The notes under the pieces are model-generated. The model had not been told where the DNA came from, did not search any database, and was given only the letters and a program-made list of their open reading frames with translations. Shown piece after piece: positions 36,772-46,204 of a stretch of 48,113 nt of DNA (position 1 is its first letter; every line of letters begins with the position of its first letter). Both the position numbers and the translations under genes were made by a program. The DNA comes from Reyranella sp. (GTDB lineage Bacteria; Pseudomonadota; Alphaproteobacteria; Reyranellales; Reyranellaceae), in assembly GCA_022844015.1 (NCBI GenBank), contig JALHMO010000033.1, positions 1 through 48,113 on the forward strand, read 5' to 3'.

Positions 36772-37174
36772 ACGCGCGCTTCAGCCGGCCAACGAAGGCG
36801 CGCTTGTCGCGTCGCTGCCATAGCGGCAGGCTCCAGGGATGCGGGCCCGGCTGCAGCCTGCTCATGACCGGCTCGAACACCGACACGGTCGTCATGCCTG
36901 CTGCCAGCACGACCCGCAGCGTCGCGATCCGGTAACCCGGCCCCTCGAAGGCGGAGAGCCGCGCCACATCGCGCGCGCTCAGCCCGCCCACGACCGCTCC
37001 TGGGACCCGTGCCGCAGCGTCGCGCACCACAACCGGATAGCTGGCGCCCTTGGCACGGCGCCGCGCGTGGCCAGGCAGGATCGCCGGCGTGTAGGCGGCC
37101 GGCGGCAGACGCCGCCCCAGCACCAGGGCCATGACGTCCGTGTCGAGCAGCGTTCCGTAGAAGAAAAAGCGCAT
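36740..37174 (-). CDS. Gamma-glutamylcyclotransferase-like (AIG2-type) protein
   Basis: ATG 37174 ([20 protein letters not shown]) gives 144 residues. The YGTLL motif at residues 6-10 and the later Glu in LSAFEGPGYRIATLRVVLA mark the GGCT/AIG2-like fold, whose members cyclise gamma-glutamyl groups. The Glu is the expected catalytic acid. The ATG overlaps the stop of the phosphohexomutase gene by one base (TGATG), so it is translationally coupled to it. The C-terminal part (MSRLQPGPHPWSLPLWQRRDKRAF) is less conserved. Tail-to-tail overlap with the carboxypeptidase gene is 32 bases. The substrate is not known. Confidence 0.85.
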   Translation of the reverse strand: MRFFFYGTLLDTDVMALVLGRRLPPAAYTPAILPGHARRRAKGASYPVVVRDAAARVPGAVVGGLSARDVARLSAFEGPGYRIATLRVVLAAGMTTVSVFEPVMSRLQPGPHPWSLPLWQRRDKRAFVGRLKRAFNARPACSTR

Positions 37175-38574
37175 CAGTGCCCTCCGGACGCGTCGTCGGG
37201 CAGCTCGACGCCGCTCGCCGCCAGGGAAGCCTTCAGCGCCGACTTGAGGCGCTCGAGCCCGGTCTCGTCGGCCGCCTCGCAGCGGGCCACGAGCACAGGC
37301 TGGGTGTTCGACGCGCGCAGCAGCCACCAGCCGTCCGGCGTGCTCACGCGCACGCCGTCGATGTCCGAGAACTTCGCCTCCTGCTTCTGCAGACGCGCCT
37401 TCACCTCCTCGACGACGGCGAACTTGCGCTCATCGGCGCAATCGAAGCGCAGTTCTGGCGTGTTTACCGGCTGCGGCAGCCCATCGCGCATGGCGGCCAG
37501 GCTTTCGTCGGCGTTGGCGACGATGTTGAGCAGGCGCAGGCCGCAATAGAGCGCATCGTCGAAGCCGTAGAAGGTGTCGGCAAAGAAGATGTGGCCGCTC
37601 ATCTCGCCGGCAAGCGGCGCGCCGATCTCCGCCAGCTTGCTCTTGATCAGCGAATGGCCGGTCTTGAACATCATCGGCTTGCCGCCGGCGCGTGCGATCT
37701 CGTCGAACAGCACCTGGCTCGCCTTGACGTCGGCAATGATCGTGGCGCCCGGCCTCTGCTTCAGCACGTCGCGCGACCACAGGACCAGGAGCTGGTCGCC
37801 CCACAGGATACGGCCCTTGCCGTCGACGGCGCCGATGCGATCGCCGTCGCCATCGAAGGCAATGCCCAGGTCACAGCCTTGCTTCTTCACCTCGGCGATC
37901 AACTGCTCGAGATTCTTGGGGACGGTGGGATCCGGATGGTGGGCCGGGAAGGTGCCGTCGACCTTCTCGTTGAGCACGAAATGCTCGCCCTGCAGCTTGT
38001 CGACTACGGCGCGGATCGACACGCCAACCGCACCGTTACCGGTATCCCAGGCGACCTTCAGAGGCTTGCCCGGCTTGACGTCGCGCAGCAGGCGGGCGGC
38101 ATAGTCGGCGAGCACGTCCTGCTTCTCGACCCGGCCCTGCCCGCTCTCCCAATCGCCGGCCGCCGCCATCGCGCCGAGCAGCTGGATGTCGGCACCGAAG
38201 AACGACTTCTTGCCCATCATCATCTTGAAGCCGTTGTAATCGGGCGGGTTGTGCGAGCCGGTGATCTGGATGCCGCCATCGGTCTCGAAGTGATAGACCG
38301 CGAAGTACAGCATGGGCGTGGCGACCACACCGATGTCGATCACGTCGATGCCTGCCGCGGTCAGGCCGGCGATGCAGGCTGCCGCCAGCTCGGGCGAGCT
38401 CAGCCGGCCATCGTAGCCCAGGGCGACGCGCTTGCCGCCCTTGCGCCGCACCAGCGTGCCGAAGGTCCGTCCGATGGCGCGCGCATCCGCGGCATGCACC
38501 GTGCCGCCGACGATGCCGCGAATGTCGTACTCACGCAGGATGGTCGGGTCGAACCTGTGGGCCGTTTCAGTCAT
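37174..38574 (-). CDS. Phosphomannomutase/phosphoglucomutase
   Basis: The 466-residue protein has the four-domain alpha-D-phosphohexomutase layout. Phosphoserine is Ser107 in [17 protein letters not shown], the metal loop is [13 protein letters not shown], the sugar loop is GEMSGHIFF, and the phosphate loop is [15 protein letters not shown] near the end. It interconverts hexose 6- and 1-phosphates. AlgC-type enzymes accept both mannose and glucose phosphates, and the neighbours galU and ugd suggest use for UDP-sugar supply, but the exact specificity is not decided. It lies 34 bases downstream of ugd and is followed by the coupled GGCT-like gene. Confidence 0.93.
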   Translation of the reverse strand: MTETAHRFDPTILREYDIRGIVGGTVHAADARAIGRTFGTLVRRKGGKRVALGYDGRLSSPELAAACIAGLTAAGIDVIDIGVVATPMLYFAVYHFETDGGIQITGSHNPPDYNGFKMMMGKKSFFGADIQLLGAMAAAGDWESGQGRVEKQDVLADYAARLLRDVKPGKPLKVAWDTGNGAVGVSIRAVVDKLQGEHFVLNEKVDGTFPAHHPDPTVPKNLEQLIAEVKKQGCDLGIAFDGDGDRIGAVDGKGRILWGDQLLVLWSRDVLKQRPGATIIADVKASQVLFDEIARAGGKPMMFKTGHSLIKSKLAEIGAPLAGEMSGHIFFADTFYGFDDALYCGLRLLNIVANADESLAAMRDGLPQPVNTPELRFDCADERKFAVVEEVKARLQKQEAKFSDIDGVRVSTPDGWWLLRASNTQPVLVARCEAADETGLERLKSALKASLAASGVELPDDASGGH

Positions 38575-38608
38575 TCACACTCCTCCGCTGCGAGACGAGC
38601 TCGCGAGA

Positions 38609-39925
38609 TCAGGTATGCCGCCGCGGACGGCCGACGCACTCGTAGGCGAAGCCGAGGCCACGCATCTCCTCGGGGTCGAAGATGTTGCGCAGGTCGACGA
38701 TGCGCGGCAGGCGCATCAGCTCCTTCAGGCGCCGCGGGTCGAGACCGCGGAACTCGTGCCATTCGGTTATCACGACCAGCACGTCGGCGCCGGTCGCCGC
38801 CTCATAGGCCGTCCTGGCGAACGCGATGCCCGGGATCATGCGCGCCGCCTCCGCCATGCCCTCGGGATCGAACGCGACGATGCGCGCGCCGGCGGCCTGC
38901 AGGGCCGGCACGATGTCGAGCGAGGGCGCGTCGCGCATGTCGTCGGTGTTGGGCTTGAACGTGAGGCCCAGCACCCCCACGGTGAGTCCCTCGACCGACC
39001 CGCCGCAAAAATCGATGACCTTGCGCGCCATCCGCCTCTTGCGCTGGGTGTTCACCTCGATCACCTGCTCGACGATCGTTTGCGGCGCACGAGCCTCACG
39101 GGCCGTGTAGGCGAGCGCCAGCGTGTCCTTGGGGAAGCACGAGCCGCCGAAGCCCGGCCCCGGGTGCAGGAACTTTCGCCCGATCCTGCCGTCGAGCCCG
39201 ATGCCTCGTGCCACGTCGTGGACGTCGGCGCCGACCTTCTCGCACAGATCGGCAATCTCGTTGATGAAAGTGATCTTCATGGCGAGAAAGGCATTGCCGG
39301 CGTACTTGGTGACCTCCGCAGTCTCGATGTTGGTGAACACCATCGGCGTCTGGATGAGATTGAGCGGCCGGTAGATCGCCGCCATCACGTCGCGGGCGCG
39401 CGAGCTCTCGACCCCGATCACCACCCGGTCGGGCTTCATGAAGTCCTCGATCGCGGCTCCTTCCCGCAGGAACTCGGGGTTCGAGCAGACGTCGAACTCC
39501 GCGGCCGGCTGCGCCTCCCGCACGATGCGCGCCACCTCGCGGCCGGTGCCGACCGGCACGGTAGATTTGGTGACCACGACCGTGTAGCCGCGAATCGCCC
39601 GGGCAATCTCGTCGGCTGCGGCATAGACGTAGCTCAGGTCGGCATGGCCATCGCCCCGGCGGGTCGGCGTTCCCACGGCGATGAACACGGCGTCGGCATT
39701 TCCCACTGCCTGACCGAGGTCGCTGCCGAACGAAAGGCGGCCGGCGCGCACGTTGTCGGCAACCAGCCGATCGAGGCCGGGCTCGAAGATCGGGATCTCG
39801 CCCTTGCGCAATCGCGTGATCTTGTCGGCTTCCTTGTCGATGCAGGCGACATCGTGACCGAACTGGGCGAAGCAGGCGCCGGAGACGAGCCCGACATAGC
39901 CCGCACCGATCATCGCGATGCGCAT
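38609..39925 (-). CDS. ugd: UDP-glucose 6-dehydrogenase
   Basis: The 438-residue protein starts with the NAD-binding GxGYVG motif (MRIAMIGAGYVGLVSGACFAQ). It has the catalytic Cys263 in GFGGSCFPKDTLAL, along with KSTVPVGTG, NPEFLREGAAIEDFMKPDRVVIG and AEVTKYAGNAFLAMKITFINEIA. It oxidises UDP-glucose to UDP-glucuronate with two NAD+. The C-terminal nucleotide-sugar domain is complete (LTFKPNTDDMRDAPSLDIV). It sits between galU, which makes UDP-glucose four bases upstream, and the phosphohexomutase, a coherent nucleotide-sugar operon for exopolysaccharide, lipid A modification or lipopolysaccharide. Confidence 0.96.
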   Translation of the reverse strand: MRIAMIGAGYVGLVSGACFAQFGHDVACIDKEADKITRLRKGEIPIFEPGLDRLVADNVRAGRLSFGSDLGQAVGNADAVFIAVGTPTRRGDGHADLSYVYAAADEIARAIRGYTVVVTKSTVPVGTGREVARIVREAQPAAEFDVCSNPEFLREGAAIEDFMKPDRVVIGVESSRARDVMAAIYRPLNLIQTPMVFTNIETAEVTKYAGNAFLAMKITFINEIADLCEKVGADVHDVARGIGLDGRIGRKFLHPGPGFGGSCFPKDTLALAYTAREARAPQTIVEQVIEVNTQRKRRMARKVIDFCGGSVEGLTVGVLGLTFKPNTDDMRDAPSLDIVPALQAAGARIVAFDPEGMAEAARMIPGIAFARTAYEAATGADVLVVITEWHEFRGLDPRRLKELMRLPRIVDLRNIFDPEEMRGLGFAYECVGRPRRHT

Positions 39926-39929
39926 CGGC

Positions 39930-40805
39930 TCAGCCCTTCAGAAGACGATCGAGCAACGCGCGCGTATCCGCCGCGGTGTCGACGCGGTGCAAGGCGATCG
40001 CCACGTTGGCCTCCAGGAACCCCATCCGGTTGCCGCAGTCGTAGCGTCGGCCCGTGTACCGCATCGCGTGGAACGGCCGCCTGCCGATCATCCTGGCCAT
40101 GGCGTCGGTCAGCTGTATCTCGCCGCCGGCACCGGTCTCGTGCCGATCCAGGTGATCGAACACCTCGGCCTCGAGCACGCAGCGCCCGATCCAGGCCAGG
40201 GTCGAGGGAGCATCCTCGGGCTTGGGCTTCTCGACGAGGCCGGTCAACTCGGCCAGCCCGTCCTTCTCGGCTTTCACGGCGGCGATGCCGTAGCTCCGGG
40301 TCTGCTCGCGGGGGACTTCCATCACCGCGGCGACGCTGCCGCCGGTCTTCTCATGGGCGGCGACGAGCTGAGCCGTGCAGCTCGGCGAGCTGATCGTGAG
40401 CTCGTCGGGCAGCAACACCGCGAAGGGTTCCTGGCCGATCCATGGACGGGCACACCACACGGCGTGGCCCAGCCCCAGCGGCTGCTGCTGGCGGGTGAAC
40501 ACCGCGTTGCCGGGCTTCAGCGCGGCATCGCGCGCCTGCTTGAGCTCCGGCGCCTTGCCGCGCTGCTGCAGCGTCGCCTCGAGCTCGAAGGCGGAGTCGA
40601 AATGATCCTCGATCGCGCCCTTGTTGCGGCCGGTCACGAACACGAACTCGTCGATGCCCGCCGCCAGGCATTCCTCGATGGCGTATTGGATGAGCGGTCG
40701 GTCGACGACCGTCAGCATCTCCTTCGGCATCGCCTTGGTGGCCGGCAGGAACCTGGTGCCCAGCCCGGCGACCGGCAGAACCGCTTTGCGAACACGCTGC
40801 GCCAT
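39930..40805 (-). CDS. galU: UTP-glucose-1-phosphate uridylyltransferase
   Basis: ATG 40805 (MAQRVRKAVLPVAGLGTRFLP), spaced 6 bases from GAGGTGG, gives 291 residues. The longer options at 40811 and 40820 are less well spaced. The N-terminal nucleotide-binding signature GLGTRFLPATKAMPKEMLTVVD, DRPLIQYAIEECLAAGID and FAVLLPDELTI are typical GalU. It makes UDP-glucose from UTP and glucose 1-phosphate. It heads the galU-ugd-phosphohexomutase run, four bases before ugd. The 96 bases upstream (40806-40901), toward the DnaJ-domain gene on the same strand, hold no gene. Confidence 0.96.
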   Translation of the reverse strand: MAQRVRKAVLPVAGLGTRFLPATKAMPKEMLTVVDRPLIQYAIEECLAAGIDEFVFVTGRNKGAIEDHFDSAFELEATLQQRGKAPELKQARDAALKPGNAVFTRQQQPLGLGHAVWCARPWIGQEPFAVLLPDELTISSPSCTAQLVAAHEKTGGSVAAVMEVPREQTRSYGIAAVKAEKDGLAELTGLVEKPKPEDAPSTLAWIGRCVLEAEVFDHLDRHETGAGGEIQLTDAMARMIGRRPFHAMRYTGRRYDCGNRMGFLEANVAIALHRVDTAADTRALLDRLLKG

Positions 40806-40901
40806 GCTCATCCACCTCATTCAGCGGCTTGATCGTATTGGAAGAACGGTGATCTGGTTGTGATGACATGGCGCCGCGGCGGCTGGCAAGATCAACTGGA
40901 A

Positions 40902-41618
40902 TCACCCCAGCAGGACGTCCTTGGCCCGGTTGATGCGGGCCGCGAGATCGGAGCTGCCGCCGACGTCGGGATGCACGCGCTGGATGAGGCGGCGATGGGC
41001 AGCCTTGATTTCCTGCTCGGTCGCCCCCTCGGCGAGCCCCAGCACCGCGAGCGCTTCCTCGCGCGTCATGTCCGTGCGCGGCCCGCGCGGCGGCTGCGAT
41101 TGCGACTGCCCGGCGGCGTTCCAGGCGGTTCCCATCCGTCGGTCGAGATAGGATTCCAGCACGCGCCGCGAATCAGGATCCGACGAGCACTCGGCATGGA
41201 GATCGAGCAGCTCGCCGTCGCTCAGGCTGTCGAAGGTGCGACCGGCGAAGCGGCCGGACAGCACCGTGCCTCCGACATCGCCGGTGCCGTGATCGATCCA
41301 CGCCTCGAAGAAGGCCGTGCGAACCTCCGTTCGCTGGGCGTTGCCCGGCGAGCTGAACCCCCCGGAAGGCCGCCGTCTCAAGGCGCGCGCAATGAGCGCC
41401 GTGGCGACTATGCCGGCGAGCCCCATCAGCTCGGGCAACAAGGCGGGCACGAAGCGCAGCCCGAAAACAAGCATGACGGCGATGCCGACAAGCCCGACAG
41501 ACACGAGCAAGGGACGCAGGACCCGTGCGATCGTCGATGGGTTTGCGCGCAGAAGCCACCAGACGACCAGAGCCATGGCCCCCAGCGCGATGAAGGCCAG
41601 CAGGATGACGACTGGCAT
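40902..41618 (-). CDS. Membrane protein with C-terminal J domain
   Basis: The 238-residue protein has two or three N-terminal hydrophobic segments (VVILLAFIALGAMALVVWWLL; VLRPLLVSVGLVGIAVMLVFGL; LLPELMGLAGIVATALIA). A Gly/Arg-rich linker follows, and then a C-terminal J-domain fragment TREEALAVLGLAEGATEQEIKAAHRRLIQRVHPDVGGSSDLAARINRAKDVLLG, including HPD. The J-domain shape (compact, at the C-terminus of a membrane protein) resembles Tim14/Pam18-like and DjlA-like proteins, which recruit DnaK to a membrane site. It follows mltG by three bases and is the last gene of the fab-mltG run, so it may assist envelope or lipid enzymes. The partner is not known. Confidence 0.88.
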   Translation of the reverse strand: MPVVILLAFIALGAMALVVWWLLRANPSTIARVLRPLLVSVGLVGIAVMLVFGLRFVPALLPELMGLAGIVATALIARALRRRPSGGFSSPGNAQRTEVRTAFFEAWIDHGTGDVGGTVLSGRFAGRTFDSLSDGELLDLHAECSSDPDSRRVLESYLDRRMGTAWNAAGQSQSQPPRGPRTDMTREEALAVLGLAEGATEQEIKAAHRRLIQRVHPDVGGSSDLAARINRAKDVLLG

Positions 41619-41621
41619 CGC

Positions 41622-42731
41622 TCACTGCCGCGGCGTCCGAGGCGGCGGCGGCGGAGCACCCGTGATCGTCGGCACTACAGGCTGTTGTCCCTGCTGCTGC
41701 TGCTGTCCCGGTTGCTGCTGTCCTTGCTGCTGCTGTCCCTGCTGTTGCTGTTCCTGGCGCTCGCGCTGGATCTGCCGCCAGCGCTCGACATTGCGATTGT
41801 GCTCGCCGAGGTTGGCGGCGAAGGCATGGCCGCCTTGCCCGTCGGCGACGAAATACAGCGATCGATCGCGCGCCGGGTTGGTCGCCGCGATGATGGCGGC
41901 ACGCCCCGGGTTGCTGATCGGCCCCGGCGGCAGGCCGGCGACCTGATAGGTATTGTAGGGCGACGACGACTGCAGGTCGGCGCGGGTCAACTCCCGGTTC
42001 AAGGGCGCTTTGCCGCCGGTCAACCCGTAGATCACCGTCGGATCGCTCTCGAGCCTCATGCGCCGGCGCAACCGGTTGATGAAGACGGCCGCCACCTTCG
42101 GCCGCTCGGCGGCGACGCCGGTTTCCTTCTCGATGATCGACGCGAGCACCAGGACGTCACGGCGATTGGCGAGCGGCAGGCCGGCGAGGCGCTTGCGCCA
42201 GGCTTCGTCGAGCACCTTGTCCATCGCCTCCTTCATGCGCAGGAGCAACCCGTCGCGGGTGTCGTCGCGCGAATAGAAGTAGGTCTCGGGCAGCAGGTCG
42301 CCTTCCTTGACGTCGAGCGTGATCTCGCCAGTCAGCGCCTCCGTCCTGCGTACCAGGTCGAGAACCTCGGCCGTCGTCATGCCTTCCGGGATGGTAAGGC
42401 GACGCTGCACGACCTTGCCCGACTGCAAGAGCTCGACCAGCGTCCGCATCGAGACGCGGGCCGGGATCTCGTATTCCCCGGCCTTGATGGTCTTGGGCGC
42501 CGGATCGATCATCAGGGCGACCCGGAACAGCCGGCCATGCTCGAGGACCCCTTCCTCCTGCAGGATCCTGGCCATGGTCGCGGGCCCGGCGCCGCGCGGG
42601 ATGACGACGTTGCGGGTCTGCGCCAGCGGACCCGGCGAATCGAGCAGCCGGTTGCCCAAGAAGAGGGCCCCCCCGAGGAGGGTGACGAGCAGCGCGATGA
42701 AGAGCAGGACCCAGCGGAAGTAGCTGAGCAT
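41622..42731 (-). CDS. mltG: Endolytic murein transglycosylase MltG
   Basis: The 369-residue protein has an N-terminal membrane helix (FRWVLLFIALLVTLLGGALFLG), a LysM-like region (VIPRGAGPATMARILQEEGVLEHGRLFR) and the YceG domain. The catalytic Glu is in LASIIEKETGVAAERPKVAAVFINRL, followed by DPTVIYGL and SPYNTYQVAGLPPGPISNPG. The last 40 residues are a Gln-rich tail with runs such as QQQQGQQQQGQQQPGQQQQQ. MltG cuts nascent glycan at the membrane and so sets strand length. It sits directly after fabF (17 bases), an order common in proteobacteria (fabF-pabC-mltG with pabC absent here). The Gln tail is encoded by CAG/CAA repeats and is unusual for this family. Confidence 0.95.
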   Translation of the reverse strand: MLSYFRWVLLFIALLVTLLGGALFLGNRLLDSPGPLAQTRNVVIPRGAGPATMARILQEEGVLEHGRLFRVALMIDPAPKTIKAGEYEIPARVSMRTLVELLQSGKVVQRRLTIPEGMTTAEVLDLVRRTEALTGEITLDVKEGDLLPETYFYSRDDTRDGLLLRMKEAMDKVLDEAWRKRLAGLPLANRRDVLVLASIIEKETGVAAERPKVAAVFINRLRRRMRLESDPTVIYGLTGGKAPLNRELTRADLQSSSPYNTYQVAGLPPGPISNPGRAAIIAATNPARDRSLYFVADGQGGHAFAANLGEHNRNVERWRQIQRERQEQQQQGQQQQGQQQPGQQQQQGQQPVVPTITGAPPPPPRTPRQ

Positions 42732-42748
42732 TCCTCAGCCTCCCGCTT

Positions 42749-44005
42749 TCAAACGGCGCCGAAGATCAGCGACGCGTTGGTGCCCCCAAAGCCGAACGAG
42801 TTGCTGAGCGCCTTGCGAACCGTGCGCTGCTTGGCCTGCTTCGGAACGAGATCGATGTCGCAACCCTCGTCGGGCTCGTCGAGATTGAGCGTCGGCGGCA
42901 CCGCCTGATCGATGATCGACTTGATGGTGTAGATTGCCTCGATCGCACCGGCGGCACCCAGCAGATGCCCGGTTGCCGACTTGGTCGACGACATCGAAAG
43001 CTTGTAGGCGGCGTCGCCGAACGTCTTCTTGACCGCACCGAGCTCGATCACGTCGGCCATCGTCGACGTACCGTGCGCATTGACGTAGTCGATCTCGTCC
43101 GGCGGTAACCTGGCGCGCTTCAAAGCCGCCCGCATGGCGCGCATCGCCCCGTTGCCGTCCTCCGACGGCGCCGTGATGTGATAGGCGTCGCCCGACAGGC
43201 CATAGCCCAATATCTCGGCGTAGATCTTGGCGCCGCGCTTCTTCGCATGCTCGTACTCCTCGAGCACGACGCAGCCCGCGCCCTCGCCCATCACGAAGCC
43301 ATCGCGCCTCTTGTCCCACGGCCGCGACGCCTGCGTCGGCGTGTCGTTGAAGTCGGTGGACAGCGCCTTGCACGCATTGAAGCCGGCGATGCCGATGCGG
43401 CAGATCGCGGCCTCGGCGCCGCCGGCGATCATCACGTCGGCATCGTCCCACTGGATGAGCCGCGCCGCATCGCCCAACGCATGCGCACCGGTGGCGCAGG
43501 CCGTCACCACGGAATGGTTGGGGCCCTTGAACCCATACTTGATCGACACCTGGCCGGAAGCGAGATTGATCAGGGCCGACGGGATGAAGAACGGACTGAC
43601 CCGGCGTGGGCCGCGCTCCTTCAGCGTCAGCGACGTCTCGTAGATGGTCTGCAGCCCGCCGATGCCGGCGCCGATCATCACGCCCGTGCGTTCGAGGCTC
43701 TCCTCGTCCTGCGGCTTCCAACCAGAATCCTCCACCGCCTGATCGGCGGCGGCGATACCAAAGATCAGGAACTTGTCGAGCTTGCGCTGCTCCTTGGGCG
43801 GAAGATAGGCGTCGACGTTGAAATGCCCGTTCGCCTTGTCGCCCAACGGCACCTCGCCGGCGATCTTGGTCGCGAGATCCGATGTGTCGAAGGCCTGAAT
43901 CGACCGGATGCCGGATTCGGCCGACATCAAGCGGCGCCAGTTGACGTCGACGCCATCACCCAACGGCGTCACCATGCCCATGCCGGTTACGACCACGCGT
44001 CTCAT
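42749..44005 (-). CDS. fabF: 3-oxoacyl-[ACP] synthase II
   Basis: The 418-residue condensing enzyme has Cys170 in VVTACATGAHALGDAA, His in VNAHGTSTMADVIE and His in SATGHLLGAAGAIEAI, the KAS catalytic triad. It elongates acyl-ACP with malonyl-ACP in fatty-acid synthesis. It lies 34 bases downstream of acpP and is followed by mltG, the standard order acpP-fabF. Confidence 0.97.
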   Translation of the reverse strand: MRRVVVTGMGMVTPLGDGVDVNWRRLMSAESGIRSIQAFDTSDLATKIAGEVPLGDKANGHFNVDAYLPPKEQRKLDKFLIFGIAAADQAVEDSGWKPQDEESLERTGVMIGAGIGGLQTIYETSLTLKERGPRRVSPFFIPSALINLASGQVSIKYGFKGPNHSVVTACATGAHALGDAARLIQWDDADVMIAGGAEAAICRIGIAGFNACKALSTDFNDTPTQASRPWDKRRDGFVMGEGAGCVVLEEYEHAKKRGAKIYAEILGYGLSGDAYHITAPSEDGNGAMRAMRAALKRARLPPDEIDYVNAHGTSTMADVIELGAVKKTFGDAAYKLSMSSTKSATGHLLGAAGAIEAIYTIKSIIDQAVPPTLNLDEPDEGCDIDLVPKQAKQRTVRKALSNSFGFGGTNASLIFGAV

Positions 44006-44039
44006 CGCTCGCCTTCCTCGCTGCAGGAACTGGCGTCGA

Positions 44040-44279
44040 TCAGGACTTGGCGTTGCTCTCGATGAATTTGACCGCGTCGCCGACGGTCTGAATCTTCTCG
44101 GCCGCGTCGTCGGGAATCTCGATGCCGAACTCCTCCTCGAAGGCCATCACCAGCTCCACGGTGTCGAGGCTGTCCGCGCCCAGATCGTCGATGAACTTGG
44201 CTTCTTCCTTCACCTGCGCCGCTTCCACGCCCAGGTGCTCGACGACGATCTTCTTAACGCGCTCGGCAATGTCGCTCAT
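44040..44279 (-). CDS. acpP: Acyl carrier protein
   Basis: The 79-residue acidic protein carries the phosphopantetheine site Ser37 in [22 protein letters not shown]. It holds growing acyl chains in fatty-acid synthesis. It stands 34 bases before fabF, and a 134-base gap separates it from fabG. A CTTATA at 44342-44347 (TATAAG on the minus strand) inside that gap could be a -10 element, giving acpP its own promoter. No convincing -35 is seen. Confidence 0.97.
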   Translation of the reverse strand: MSDIAERVKKIVVEHLGVEAAQVKEEAKFIDDLGADSLDTVELVMAFEEEFGIEIPDDAAEKIQTVGDAVKFIESNAKS

Positions 44280-44413
44280 TATCTTGTCCTTCCCATGTCT
44301 TTCGAATCTCGGCCTCGCCGGGGGGACGGCGATTTCCGGCCCTTATACATAGCTGCCCGGCCATTGGCTAGCGCCGGAAAGTCCACAATATCAGGCACTT
44401 GCGGTCACTTTAC

Positions 44414-45151
44414 TCATATCATCGCCATCCCGCCGTTGATGTGCAACGTCTGCCCGGTGACGTAGGCTGCCTCGTCGCTCGCCAGATAGACCACTCCTGC
44501 CGCGACCTCCTCGGCCGTCCCCAGGCGATCGGCCGGCACGCGCGCCAGGATCGTCTTCTTCTGCTCGTCGGTCAGCGCATCGGTCATGGGCGTCGCAATG
44601 AAGCCGGGGGCGATACAGTTGACGGTGATGCCGCGCGAGGCGAGCTCCTGGGCCAGCGACTTCGACATGCCGATCAGGCCGGCCTTGGCGGCCGCGTAGT
44701 TGGCCTGCCCCGGGTTGCCAGTGACGCCGACGATCGAGGTGATGTTCACGACGCGCCCGAAGCGCCGCCGCATCATGCCGCGCATGGCCGCCCGCGTGAG
44801 CCGGAAGGTTCCTGTCAGGTTGATCTGCAGGACCTTGTCCCATTCCTCGTCCTTCATCCGCATCGAGATGTTGTCGCGGGTGATGCCGGCGTTGTTCACG
44901 AGAATGTCCAGCTTGCCCATGGCGCCCTCGGCTTCCTTGGCCAGCCGGTCGATGTCCGCCGGATCGTCCATGCGGGCTGCCACGACATGCGCGCGCTCGC
45001 CGAGCGCCTGCGCGAGCGCCGCCAGAGCGTCGCCGCGCGTTCCCGACAGCGTGACCACCGCGCCCTGGGCATGCAGCGCGCGGGCAATGGCGCCGCCAAT
45101 CCCCCCCGAAGCGCCGGTGACCAGGGCCGCCTTGCCGGACAGGTCGAACAT
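44414..45151 (-). CDS. fabG: 3-oxoacyl-[ACP] reductase
   Basis: ATG 45151 (MFDLSGKAALVTGASGGIGG), with AAGGAG before it, gives 245 residues. It is a short-chain dehydrogenase with the NADP-binding TGASGGIG. The catalytic Ser139 lies in NITSIVGV, with Tyr152 and Lys156 in NYAAAKAG. It reduces 3-oxoacyl-ACP with NADPH. It lies 11 bases after fabD. Confidence 0.96.
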   Translation of the reverse strand: MFDLSGKAALVTGASGGIGGAIARALHAQGAVVTLSGTRGDALAALAQALGERAHVVAARMDDPADIDRLAKEAEGAMGKLDILVNNAGITRDNISMRMKDEEWDKVLQINLTGTFRLTRAAMRGMMRRRFGRVVNITSIVGVTGNPGQANYAAAKAGLIGMSKSLAQELASRGITVNCIAPGFIATPMTDALTDEQKKTILARVPADRLGTAEEVAAGVVYLASDEAAYVTGQTLHINGGMAMI

Positions 45152-45162
45152 CCGATGCTCCT

Positions 45163-46104
45163 TCACGCCGTCTTGAGAAAGGTCTCGATATCGGCCGGCG
45201 TGTTGAGGGCAAGGCCGGTCATCTCCTTGTCGATGCGCTTGACCAGCCCCGACAGCACCTTGCCCGAGCCGCACTCGACCAGCATCTCGACGCCCTGCGA
45301 TTTCATATATTGCACGCTTTCGCGCCAGCGCACGAGACCCGTCACCTGCTCGACGAGGCGCTGCGTGATGTTGCCCGGCTCGGTGATCTCGCTGGCCAGC
45401 ACGTTGGCGACCAGGGCGATGTGCGGCGTTCCCAGCGCCACCGTTTCCAGGGCAGCCTTCATGGCGTCGGCGGCCGGCTGCATCAATGGGCAGTGAAAGG
45501 GAGCGCTGACCGGCAGCATCATGCCGCGTTTGGCGCCCCTCGCCTTGGCCGTCTCGATGGTGCGCTCGACCGCCGCCTTGTGGCCGCTGACGACCACCTG
45601 GCCCCCGCCATTGTCATTGGCGACCGACACGATCTCGCCTTTGGCTGCTTCCACACAGGCTTCCTGGGCCGGCCCGAGCTCGATGCCGAGCAGCGCCGCC
45701 ATGGCGCCGACGCCGACCGGAACGGCCTTCTGCATCGACTGGCCGCGCAGCTTCAGGAGTCGTGCTGCGTCGGCGAGCTGCAGCGATCCGGCGGCGGCAA
45801 GCGCCGAGTATTCCCCCAGGGAATGACCGGCGACCAGACGGGCCAACCCCGCAAACGGCTTGCGACCATCCTTTTCGATGATCCGCACGACGGCCATGCT
45901 GACCGCCATCAGGGCAGGCTGGGCGTTCTCGGTCAGGACGAGGTCGGATTCGGGCCCCTCGCGCATGAGCTTGAAGAGGTTCTGCTTCAGCGCCTCGTCG
46001 ACTTCCTGGAAGACGTCGCGAGCCGTGGCGAAGGCGCCGGCCAGGTCGACGCCCATGCCGACGGCCTGGGATCCCTGTCCCGGAAACACGAATGCACGAG
46101 TCAT
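45163..46104 (-). CDS. fabD: Malonyl-CoA:ACP transacylase
   Basis: ATG 46104 (MTRAFVFPGQGSQAVGMG) gives 313 residues. The nucleophile Ser95 is in VAGHSLGEYSALAAAG, the catalytic His lies near residue 205 in VSAPFHCPLM, and the opening PGQGSQ is characteristic. It moves malonyl groups from CoA to ACP to start chain elongation. It is the first gene of the fabD-fabG-acpP-fabF run and is divergent from rpsF across 276 bases. Confidence 0.96.
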   Translation of the reverse strand: MTRAFVFPGQGSQAVGMGVDLAGAFATARDVFQEVDEALKQNLFKLMREGPESDLVLTENAQPALMAVSMAVVRIIEKDGRKPFAGLARLVAGHSLGEYSALAAAGSLQLADAARLLKLRGQSMQKAVPVGVGAMAALLGIELGPAQEACVEAAKGEIVSVANDNGGGQVVVSGHKAAVERTIETAKARGAKRGMMLPVSAPFHCPLMQPAADAMKAALETVALGTPHIALVANVLASEITEPGNITQRLVEQVTGLVRWRESVQYMKSQGVEMLVECGSGKVLSGLVKRIDKEMTGLALNTPADIETFLKTA

Positions 46105-46176
46105 CGGCCGCTTCCCCCAGCCCGGTTGGGCCCAAAGCGGCCTCTCATAGCGCACCCGCGACATTGCCGGAACGCC

Positions 46177-46204
46177 TTGATTTCGGAAGATTTGTCGGTA
46201 TAAC
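46177..46204 (+). promoter_or_regulatory. Likely sigma70-type promoter of the rpsF operon
   Basis: TTGATT (46177-46182) and TATAAC (46199-46204) are separated by 16 bases. They predict a leader of about 170 bases before the rpsF ATG at 46381. Confidence 0.6.
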
